This document shows positions 1-6,738 of a stretch of 37,181 bases of DNA, piece by piece. Position numbers and translations under genes: made by a program. Source of the stretch: Rhodoplanes elegans (GTDB taxonomy: Bacteria > Pseudomonadota > Alphaproteobacteria > Rhizobiales > Xanthobacteraceae). Under the pieces are notes generated by a model. The model searched no databases and was not told where the DNA came from. It worked only from the letters and a program-made list of their open reading frames with translations. The stretch is from assembly GCF_016653355.1 (NCBI RefSeq), contig NZ_NHSK01000052.1:1-37181 (forward strand), in the 5' to 3' direction. How positions within the stretch are numbered: position 1 is the stretch's first letter; the number at the start of each line of letters is the position of its first letter.

Positions 1-44
1 AGATCAAGCCGGCCGGCGGCCGCGGCCGCCGGCCGGCTTGATCT
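1..44. terminator. Perfect 44-bp palindrome, possible bidirectional terminator
   Basis: Positions 1-22 are the exact reverse complement of 23-44. The arms begin AGATCAAGCCGGCC and the centre is all GC. Folded in RNA this is a very stable stem followed by UUCGG. It lies upstream of the first gene and may terminate a gene outside the window. The left flank is missing, so its role is an inference. Confidence 0.45.
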
Positions 45-123
45 TTCGGCTCGTCTGTGGCCCTAAACGCTCCGGCCGACGCGCGCCAGCCGGCGAGTGC
101 GCCGCGCCGGAACCCGGCCGCTC

Positions 124-1866
124 ATGACCTCGTCCACCCACCCGACCCCGGGCGACTCGATCACGGGCGACACGCCCAAGGGCGACACGCTCGAGCGCGA
201 CACGCCCACGGGGGCCGCCCGCCTGTCGCTGCCGCGCCGCGCGATCGGCGCCTGGCTCGACACCGCCGACAGCGGTGTCGCGACCGCGATCCTGCTCGCT
301 CTGTTCGTCGCCGCCTGGACCGGCTTCCAGGTGATCTCCTACGCCTCGCTCGACCTGCATCCGGATCTCGTCGAGGTCTATGCCTGGAGCCGGCATCCGA
401 GCCCCGGCTACTACAAGCATCCGCCGCTCGGCGGCCTGATGGCGGCGGCGTGGTTCGCCGTGTTCCCGGTCGCCGACTGGGCCTTCCACCTGCTCGCGAT
501 GGTCAACGCGGCGCTCGCCCTCCTGGTGGTCGATCGCATCGCCGCGCGCTTCGTCTCCGGCGACAAGCGCGTGCTGGTGCTGCTCCTCCTGCTGCTGACG
601 CCGTTCTATCAGTTCCACGGCCAGCGCTTCGCCTCCAACCAGACGCTGCTGCTCGCGTGGCCGCTCGCCGTGTGGTGCTTCCTGCGCGCCTTCGAGACGC
701 GCACGCTCCTGTGGTCGGCCGCGGCCGGTGCCGCCTGCGCCTTCGCGATGCTCGGCAAGTACTACTCGATCTACCTGGTCGTGAGCCTGCCGCTCGCCGC
801 GCTGCTGCATCCGGCGCGCTGGGCGTATCTGAGATCGCCGTCGCCCTGGGTGTCGATGCTGGCCGGCTTCGCCGTGCTGGCGCCGCATCTGTGGTGGCTC
901 GCCACGACCGGCTTCCAGCCGTTCGGCTACGCCTATGCCGTGCACGGTGGCGCGACGCTCGGCGCAATTCTCTGGAAGGCGCTGCTGTATCTTGTCGGAT
1001 CGCTCGCCTATGTGGCGCTGCCGATCGTCGTGTGGGTGCTGATCGCGCGCCCGAGCCGCGCCGTGATCGCCGAGACGCTGTGGCCCACCGATCCCGACCG
1101 GCGCATGCTGGTGCATCTGCTCGCCCTGCCGCTGCTGGTCCCCGCTGTGACGGCGCCGTTCGTCGGCGTCGAGCTGACCTCGCTGTGGACCATGCAGGCG
1201 TGGTTCCTGCTGCCGGTCGTGCTGCTGGCGCCGCGCGACGTGACAGTCTCGCGGGCCGCCGCGACGGCCGTGGCGGGCGGCGTCGCGATCGTCACGCTCG
1301 TCGTGCTCGTCGTCGCGCCGGTGCTCGCCGTGCTGCGTCACTGGGAGGGCAACAAGGAGGGGCGCGCCTACTACGCGCCGCTCGCCGAGGCGGTCGGCCG
1401 CGAATGGACCGCCGCCACCGGGACGCGGCTGCCGATCGTCATCGGCGATGCCGATCTCGGCGCCGCGATCGCCTTCTATCACCCGGACCATCCGGACTCG
1501 GTGCCGGGCTTCACCCTGGCGCCGACCCCGTGGATCGCGCCCGATCGGCTCGTGCGCGACGGCTATGTCGTGGTGTGCCGCGCCGACGATCGCTTCTGCC
1601 TCGAAGGATTGGCGGCGCGCGCCCGTACAGAGCCCGAAGCCCGCAGCGTGGATCTCGTCGTGACCCGCACCTTCTTCGGAGACACCAACCGGCCGGCCCC
1701 GTATCGCATCCTGATCGTGCCGCCGCAGACGGGACCGCGGACCGCGGGGCACGGAGCCGTCATGCCCGCGCTCGTCGCGGGCATCCACGTCTCGGCGACG
1801 GGCACCGGCGTGGATGGCCGGGACGAGCCCGGCCATGACGAAATCAGCGATCGGAACGGACTCTGA
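124..1866 (+). CDS. GT39-family (PMT/ArnT-like) membrane glycosyltransferase
   Basis: This is a protein of about 580 aa resembling glycosyltransferase family 39, inner-membrane enzymes that take sugar from a polyprenyl-phosphate donor and transfer it to lipids or proteins on the periplasmic side. The visible signs are a soluble N-terminus, a first membrane segment near residues 50-70, a loop with WSRHPSPGYYKHPP, and then many hydrophobic helices such as VLVLLLLLLTPFYQ. A soluble C-terminal domain follows from about residue 410. ATG 124 is preferred over GTG 97 because GGAAC lies upstream at a plausible distance. The N-terminus has degenerate GDTP-type repeats. The last 30 or so residues are translated from an intergenic palindromic repeat (1759-1840), so the native end was probably replaced or extended. 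The stop is one base before the methyltransferase start, suggesting coupling. The sugar and acceptor are unknown. Confidence 0.85.
   Translation: MTSSTHPTPGDSITGDTPKGDTLERDTPTGAARLSLPRRAIGAWLDTADSGVATAILLALFVAAWTGFQVISYASLDLHPDLVEVYAWSRHPSPGYYKHPPLGGLMAAAWFAVFPVADWAFHLLAMVNAALALLVVDRIAARFVSGDKRVLVLLLLLLTPFYQFHGQRFASNQTLLLAWPLAVWCFLRAFETRTLLWSAAAGAACAFAMLGKYYSIYLVVSLPLAALLHPARWAYLRSPSPWVSMLAGFAVLAPHLWWLATTGFQPFGYAYAVHGGATLGAILWKALLYLVGSLAYVALPIVVWVLIARPSRAVIAETLWPTDPDRRMLVHLLALPLLVPAVTAPFVGVELTSLWTMQAWFLLPVVLLAPRDVTVSRAAATAVAGGVAIVTLVVLVVAPVLAVLRHWEGNKEGRAYYAPLAEAVGREWTAATGTRLPIVIGDADLGAAIAFYHPDHPDSVPGFTLAPTPWIAPDRLVRDGYVVVCRADDRFCLEGLAARARTEPEARSVDLVVTRTFFGDTNRPAPYRILIVPPQTGPRTAGHGAVMPALVAGIHVSATGTGVDGRDEPGHDEISDRNGL
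1759..1840. repeat. Alphaproteobacterial palindromic repeat inside the GT39 3' end
   Basis: The segment runs from GTCATGCCCGCGCTCGTCGC to the near-complementary end GGCCGGGACGAGCCCGGCCATGACG. It belongs to the repeat class that, translated, reads like MPALVAGIH...VDGRDEPGHDE and is common between genes in Rhizobiales. A second, split copy lies at 35868-36146. Here it is read through as the C-terminus of the glycosyltransferase. Confidence 0.7.
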
Positions 1867-1867
1867 C

Positions 1868-2572
1868 ATGAGCACCATCCGCGACTGGGTCGGCTTCTGG
1901 GACAGCCCGCATTCGATCTACGTGAATGCGCGCCACATCGACGTGCATTATCGCGACATCGCCACGGCGATCGCCGGCTTCGTGCCGGGGCCGCAGGCCC
2001 GCGTGCTCGACTTCGGCTGCGGCGAGGCGCTGCATTCCGACATCGTGGCGAAAGTCGCCCGCACCGTGGTGCTGTCGGACGCCGCGCCGACCGTGCGGCA
2101 CCATCTCGCCGATCGCTTTCGCGCGGTGCCGAACATCCAGGTCGCGAGCCCGGAGCAGCTCGCGGCGATGCCGCCCGGATCCTTCGACCTGATCGTCGCC
2201 AACTCCGTCGTCCAGTATCTCTCGCGTGACAATCTCGACGGCCTGCTCGCCGAATGGCGCCGCCTGCTCGCCCCCGACGGCGCGCTGATCGTCGCCGACG
2301 TGATTCCGCCCGATGTCGGTGCGCTGAGCGACCTCTTCGCGCTCCTGCGCTACGCCGCCGCCAACGGCTTCCTCGTCGCCGCACTGGTCGGCGTCGTGCG
2401 GACCGCGTTCTCGTCCTACAGCAAGCTGCGCCAGCAGCTCGGCATCGCCAAGTACACCGAGGAAGAGTTCCGCGCGATCCTGACGAAGGCCGGCTTCACG
2501 GCCGAGCGTCTGCCCGGCAACATGGAGCACAATCCGGCCCGCATCAGTTTTCGCGCGCGCCCGGTCGGGTGA
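1868..2572 (+). CDS. Class I SAM-dependent methyltransferase
   Basis: This 234-aa Rossmann-fold methyltransferase has motif I VLDFGCGEALH at residues 46-56, an acidic residue ending strand 2 (VVLSDAAPT), motif IV FDLIVANSVVQYL, and a post-motif segment LLAPDGALIVADVIPP. These fit the Methyltransf_11/UbiE-like group, which bind S-adenosylmethionine and methylate small molecules or lipids. ATG 1868 is chosen because it follows the glycosyltransferase stop by one base and begins the conserved N-terminus; an in-frame upstream ATG at 1814 would lie inside the repeat. The tight spacing implies cotranscription with the GT39 gene, so modification of the same glycan or lipid is plausible. The substrate cannot be told from sequence. 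Confidence 0.85.
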   Translation: MSTIRDWVGFWDSPHSIYVNARHIDVHYRDIATAIAGFVPGPQARVLDFGCGEALHSDIVAKVARTVVLSDAAPTVRHHLADRFRAVPNIQVASPEQLAAMPPGSFDLIVANSVVQYLSRDNLDGLLAEWRRLLAPDGALIVADVIPPDVGALSDLFALLRYAAANGFLVAALVGVVRTAFSSYSKLRQQLGIAKYTEEEFRAILTKAGFTAERLPGNMEHNPARISFRARPVG

Positions 2573-2679
2573 GGCGCACGCAGGATCGTGACTTCCGACA
2601 CCGCCCCGGAACCACCATAGTTCCGGTGTTCCCGGAAGAACGACGGCCGGCAGGGCGCGGGCCACAGCGGCGGTGACGG

Positions 2680-4842
2680 ATGCCTCACACCTTGCTGACG
2701 ATCCTGATCGGTGCCGCGGTCTATCTGGGCCTGACCGCGATCGCCCCATCCGCCGGAACGGAGGACTCGCCCGAGGCGCGGCCGCCGGTCGCGCGCAAGA
2801 GCGGCACCGTCCTGCACGAGCACGGCCGCGAGCGGCCCGATCCCTACGACTGGCTGGCAAATCGCGACGACCCCGCCGTGCGGGCGCATCTCGAGGCCGA
2901 GAACGCCTATGCGGAGCGCAGGCTCGCGCCGATCCGCCCGCTGATCGACGAGATCGCCGGCGAGCTGAAGGCCCGCAACGCCAGCTCGAACGCCAGCGTG
3001 CCGTATCGCGACGGCGACTTCCTCTACGAGCGGCGCTTCGCCGAGGGCGCCCAGTATCCGGTGATCCTGCGCCGGCGCGACGCGCCGGGCGCGGCCGAGG
3101 AGATCGTGATCGACGTGCCGGCGCTGGCCGCCGGGCACGCCATGTACCGGCTCGGCCGCTGGCAGCCGAGCCCGGACGGCAAGCGCGTCGCCTTCATGGT
3201 CGACTTCACGGGCGACCGGCAGAACCGGCTGTTCGTGCGCGACATCGCGACCGGCGCCGTGACCGAGCAGGGCATCACCGACGGCGCCGAGAGCTTCGCC
3301 TTCGCGGCCGATTCCACGACGCTGTTCTACGTGCGGCGCGAGCCGGTGACGCTGCGCGGCCATCAGGTCTGGCGGCACCGGATCGGCACGCCGCCCGACG
3401 CCGACGTGCTGGTTTTCGAGGAGCGCGACCCGACCTTCAGCGTCGCCGTGCACCGGAGCAAATCACGTCGTTACATCCTGATCGAGAGCGACCAGGAGCT
3501 GACCAGCGAGGTGCGCTGGCTCCCCGCCGATCAGCCCGAGGGCGCGTTCCAGGTCGTCGAGCCGCGCCGCCCGGGGCTGCGTTACGAGATCGATCACGCC
3601 GGCGACACCGTGTTCGTGCGCACCGATCTCGACGCGCCGGACTTCCGCATCATGACGGCGCCGGAGGCGACGCCCGGTGCGGCGCACTGGCGCGAGCTGG
3701 TGGCGCAACGGACCGGCGCCGTGATCCGCCGGATGGAGCCGTTCCGCGACTTCCTCGCCTACGACGTCGAGGACCAGAACGGCATCGGCATCAGGGTGAT
3801 GCGGCTGTCGGACCGCAGCGACACCGCGGTGCCGCAGCCGGCGACGATCGGCGTCGCCACCTCGGCGTTCTTCTTCGGTGCCTTCGGCGGCAACCGCGAG
3901 CCCGACGCGACCGTGCTGCGTTTCCGCTTCTCGGCGCCGCTGATCCCGGAGCGCACCTACGACTACGACATGGCGGCCGGCACGCTGACGCTTCGCCGCG
4001 AGGAGCCGGTCGCCTGGTTCCGGCCCGACGACTACGCGGTCGCCCGCATCGCGGCGACGGCGCCGGACGGCGAGCCCGTGCCGGTGACGCTCGTCTGGCG
4101 CAAGAGCCTGAAGCGGCCGGGCGGCAACCCGACACTCGTCGTCGGCTACGGCGCCTACGGCTTCAGCCAGCGGCCGGTGTTCAACGAGAATGCCTTCAGC
4201 CTGATCGACCGTGGCTTCGTCCACGCGATGGCGCATGTGCGCGGCGGTCACGAGAAGGGCGAGCGTTGGCACCGCGAGGGCCGCGGCCTTTCGAAGCGCA
4301 ACAGCTTCACCGACTTCATCGCGGTCGCCGAGGCGCTGGTCGCGCAAGGCTACGCGGACCGCCGCGCCCTGTTCTCGCGCGGCGGCAGCGCCGGCGGGCT
4401 CCTGGTCGCGGCATCGGCCAATCTGCGGCCCGACCTGTTCGCCGGGATCGTCGCCGAGGTGCCGTTCGTCGACGTGGTGACGACGACGTCGGACCCGTCG
4501 ATCCCGCTCACCACGCTCGAATGGGTGGAGTGGGGCAACCCGAAGACCCCGGCCGAGTACGAGAGCATGCGGGCGTGGTCGCCCTACGACAACGTCGCGG
4601 CGACGGCCTATCCGGCCATGTTCGTCACCACCGGCTGGCATGACAGCCAGGTGCGCTACGCCGAGCCGGCCAAGTGGGTCGCGCGGCTGCGCGCCACCAA
4701 GACCGACGACCGCGAGATCGTCTTCAAGACCGACATGGGCGCCGGCCATTCCGGCCGCTCCGGCCGGCTGGGCACCGTCCAGGAGAGCGCCGAGATCATG
4801 GCCTGGCTGGTGGCTCAGGCGGAGCGCGCGACGGGGCGGTAG
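2680..4842 (+). CDS. S9 family peptidase, prolyl oligopeptidase/oligopeptidase B-like, exported
   Basis: This 720-aa serine peptidase of the prolyl oligopeptidase clan would cleave short peptides, in the oligopeptidase B subgroup after basic residues. An N-terminal hydrophobic segment (LLTILIGAAVYLGLTAIA) suggests export or membrane anchoring. Residues of about 45-420 form the propeller domain, starting with the family hallmark DPYDWLANRDDP. The C-terminal hydrolase domain has the nucleophile motif GGSAGG with Ser570, Asp655 in GWHDSQV and His690 in GAGHSG, so the triad is complete. Length matches the family plus a signal sequence. It appears monocistronic: there is a gap of about 100 bp on its left, and the toxin-antitoxin operator begins within 30 bp of its stop. 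Oligopeptidase B rather than true prolyl oligopeptidase is favoured by the GGSAGGLL and WVEWGNP segments. Confidence 0.92.
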   Translation: MPHTLLTILIGAAVYLGLTAIAPSAGTEDSPEARPPVARKSGTVLHEHGRERPDPYDWLANRDDPAVRAHLEAENAYAERRLAPIRPLIDEIAGELKARNASSNASVPYRDGDFLYERRFAEGAQYPVILRRRDAPGAAEEIVIDVPALAAGHAMYRLGRWQPSPDGKRVAFMVDFTGDRQNRLFVRDIATGAVTEQGITDGAESFAFAADSTTLFYVRREPVTLRGHQVWRHRIGTPPDADVLVFEERDPTFSVAVHRSKSRRYILIESDQELTSEVRWLPADQPEGAFQVVEPRRPGLRYEIDHAGDTVFVRTDLDAPDFRIMTAPEATPGAAHWRELVAQRTGAVIRRMEPFRDFLAYDVEDQNGIGIRVMRLSDRSDTAVPQPATIGVATSAFFFGAFGGNREPDATVLRFRFSAPLIPERTYDYDMAAGTLTLRREEPVAWFRPDDYAVARIAATAPDGEPVPVTLVWRKSLKRPGGNPTLVVGYGAYGFSQRPVFNENAFSLIDRGFVHAMAHVRGGHEKGERWHREGRGLSKRNSFTDFIAVAEALVAQGYADRRALFSRGGSAGGLLVAASANLRPDLFAGIVAEVPFVDVVTTTSDPSIPLTTLEWVEWGNPKTPAEYESMRAWSPYDNVAATAYPAMFVTTGWHDSQVRYAEPAKWVARLRATKTDDREIVFKTDMGAGHSGRSGRLGTVQESAEIMAWLVAQAERATGR

Positions 4843-4864
4843 GCCGGCGATCCCGGCGGGCGCC

Positions 4865-4893
4865 TTGAAATGTAACACATCCGCGTTACATTT
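4865..4893 (+). promoter_or_regulatory. Promoter with overlapping inverted-repeat operator of the toxin-antitoxin operon
   Basis: AAATGTAAC (4868-4876) and GTTACATTT (4885-4893) are perfect 9-bp inverted arms with an 8-bp spacer. They overlap a candidate promoter, TTGAAA at 4865-4870 and TACATT at 4887-4892, spaced 16 bp. RelB/DinJ antitoxins normally bind such palindromes to repress their own operon, so this is the likely autoregulatory operator, 27 bp before the antitoxin start. Confidence 0.75.
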
Positions 4894-4919
4894 AGACTTG
4901 GTCGCCACGGAGCGAAGCC

Positions 4920-5201
4920 ATGGCCAAGTCAGCCTATGTCAACACCCGGATCGAGCCTGCCCTGAAGGAGAAGGCCGAGGCCGTGCTGGCCGCGCTCGGG
5001 CTCAGCCCCTCGGACGCGATCACGCTGTTTTATCGGCAAGTGGTGATGCGGCGTGGCCTGCCGTTCGAGCTGAGCATCCCCAATGCGGAAACGCTCGCCG
5101 CCATGGCCGAGCTCGACCGGGGCGGTGGCGAGGTGGTCGAGGATTCGACCGCGCAAGCCTTTGACGACATCCTCGCCGGGCGTCACCCTCGGAGGGCATG
5201 A
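4920..5201 (+). CDS. RelB/DinJ family antitoxin
   Basis: This 93-aa protein has an N-terminal ribbon-helix-helix segment (YVNTRIEPALKEKAEAVLAALGLSPSDAITLFYRQVV) typical of DinJ. The N-terminus should dimerise and bind the upstream palindrome; the C-terminus (residues about 50-93) would wrap and neutralise the toxin. GGAG at 4909-4912 lies 7 nt before the ATG. Its stop overlaps the toxin start by 4 nt, the classic coupling for these pairs. Within the type II systems the toxin partner identifies this as the DinJ-YafQ branch. Confidence 0.92.
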   Translation: MAKSAYVNTRIEPALKEKAEAVLAALGLSPSDAITLFYRQVVMRRGLPFELSIPNAETLAAMAELDRGGGEVVEDSTAQAFDDILAGRHPRRA

Positions 5202-5467
5202 AAGCTCTTCGACTTGCGACGCAGTTCAAGAAGGATCTGCGGCTGATGCAGAGCCGCGGACTGCGCATCGCCAAGCTCGAAGCGATCGTCGGCAAGCTTC
5301 GAGACGGACTGCCGCTCTCGCCGATCGACGACGATCACCCGCTGAAAGGTCCGTGGCAGAGCTATCGCTGTTGTCACGTCCAGGGCGATTGGGTGCTGAT
5401 CTACAAGATCACGCCGGACGAGGTGCTGCTGGCTCGGACCGGCGCGCACGCCGACATTTTCGAGTGA
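5198..5467 (+). CDS. YafQ-type RelE-superfamily mRNA interferase toxin
   Basis: This 89-aa protein of the RelE fold, YafQ branch, would enter the ribosomal A site and cleave mRNA when its antitoxin is degraded. The core HPLKGPWQSYRCCHV...DWVLIYKI...RTGAHADIF aligns by eye with E. coli YafQ. Its His47, His60, Asp64, Trp65, His84 and Phe88 occupy the positions of catalytic or A-site-contacting residues, so the toxin looks active. It starts within the antitoxin stop (ATGA, 5198-5201). No frameshift or truncation is seen. Confidence 0.93.
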   Translation: MKALRLATQFKKDLRLMQSRGLRIAKLEAIVGKLRDGLPLSPIDDDHPLKGPWQSYRCCHVQGDWVLIYKITPDEVLLARTGAHADIFE

Positions 5468-5609
5468 GGATGGGGACCGCCGGAATCGCCGCGTCGAACG
5501 GTGGATGACGCGCCCCGAGCCAATTCGCTACCGCTCGAACAAACCGAGAATGCGCTAGGATCGCGGCCGCGATTCGGCGCGCCGCGCCGACGCTGCGGCA
5601 GGCTGTTCC

Positions 5610-6728
5610 ATGCGTTTCGTCCACACGGCCGACTGGCAGATCGGAAAACCGTTCGTCCGCTTCGGCGACAAGGCGGAGGCGTTCCGGGCGGCGCGGCTCG
5701 ACGCCGTCGAGGCGATCGGCCGCCTCGCCGTCGCCGAGGGAGCGCCTCACGTGCTGGTCGCCGGCGACGTGTTCGACAGCGACAGCCCGACCAACGTGAC
5801 GCTGCGCGCCCCGATCGAGCGGATGCGCGGCTTTTCCGCGGTCACCTGGCATCTGCTGCCCGGCAATCACGACGCCCACCGCCCCGGCGGGCCGTGGGAG
5901 CGCCTCGCCGCCCTCGGCCTGCCGGCCAATGTCCGCCTCCATCTCTCGCCCGAGCCGGTCGCGCTCGGCGAGACCGCCGAGGTGCTGCCGGCGCCGCTGA
6001 CCAGCCGGCACGAGACGCGCGACCTCACCGCCCGCATGGACGACACCGAGACCCCGGAAGGCGCGATCCGCATCGGCCTCGCCCACGGCGCCGTCACCCG
6101 CTTCGGCACCCCGGACGACGAGGGCGAGGCGGCGAACCAGATCGACCCCGGCCGCGCCGAGAAGGCTCGCCTCGACTACCTCGCGCTCGGCGACTGGCAC
6201 CGCACCCGCCAGATCGGCCCGCGCACCTGGTACGCCGGCACGCCGGAGCCCGACCGCCACGACAGCCAGACGGTCGGCACCGCCCTGCTCGTGACCATCC
6301 CGCAGGCCGGCGCCCCGCCCACCGTGGAGCCGCGCAGCGTCGGCACCTATCGCTGGGCCACGGACGCGTTCGACCTCGCCGACACCGATACGCTCGCGGC
6401 CCGCGAAGCGGTGCTGCGCAACGCGCACGACCCGGTCTCGAAGCTGGTGCTGCGGCTGAAGATCACCGGCGCCCTGTCGATCGCGGCACGCCAAAATCTC
6501 GACGAGTGGCTGGAGCGGCTGCAGGCGTCGGTGTTCCATCTCGATGCGGCACTGTCACTGGCGATCCGGCCCGACGCCGCCGATCTCGAGCGCATCGACT
6601 TCGACGGCGTGCTGCGCCGGGTCGCCGAGAGCCTGAAGGCGCGCGCCGCCGACCCGGCGCTCGGGGCCGCCGAGCGGCAGACCGCCGAGGACGCGCTCCT
6701 CGCCCTCTATCTCGAAGCGACGGCGTGA
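5610..6728 (+). CDS. SbcD/YhaO-like metallophosphoesterase (DNA repair exonuclease)
   Basis: This 372-aa calcineurin-type phosphoesterase is of the SbcD/Mre11/YhaO group, two-metal nucleases that process DNA ends together with an SMC-like ATPase. Visible motifs are HTADWQIG (residues 5-12), AGDVFD with Asp53, PGNHD with Asn86-His87-Asp88, GLAHG, and YLALGDWH. The first metal motif is usually DxH, but here residue 10 is Gln (D-W-Q), a deviation that may alter metal 1 coordination. The ATPase partner begins 10 bp downstream, supporting a two-subunit complex. Length fits SbcD or YhaO. The start follows a 142-bp gap after the toxin, with no strong ribosome binding site. Confidence 0.88.
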   Translation: MRFVHTADWQIGKPFVRFGDKAEAFRAARLDAVEAIGRLAVAEGAPHVLVAGDVFDSDSPTNVTLRAPIERMRGFSAVTWHLLPGNHDAHRPGGPWERLAALGLPANVRLHLSPEPVALGETAEVLPAPLTSRHETRDLTARMDDTETPEGAIRIGLAHGAVTRFGTPDDEGEAANQIDPGRAEKARLDYLALGDWHRTRQIGPRTWYAGTPEPDRHDSQTVGTALLVTIPQAGAPPTVEPRSVGTYRWATDAFDLADTDTLAAREAVLRNAHDPVSKLVLRLKITGALSIAARQNLDEWLERLQASVFHLDAALSLAIRPDAADLERIDFDGVLRRVAESLKARAADPALGAAERQTAEDALLALYLEATA

Positions 6729-6738
6729 GGGTAGGGCC

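Noticed and set aside
1814-1868. Upstream ATG 1814 for the methyltransferase
   Set aside because: The extra 18 residues are translated repeat sequence and overlap the glycosyltransferase; ATG 1868 fits the family start.
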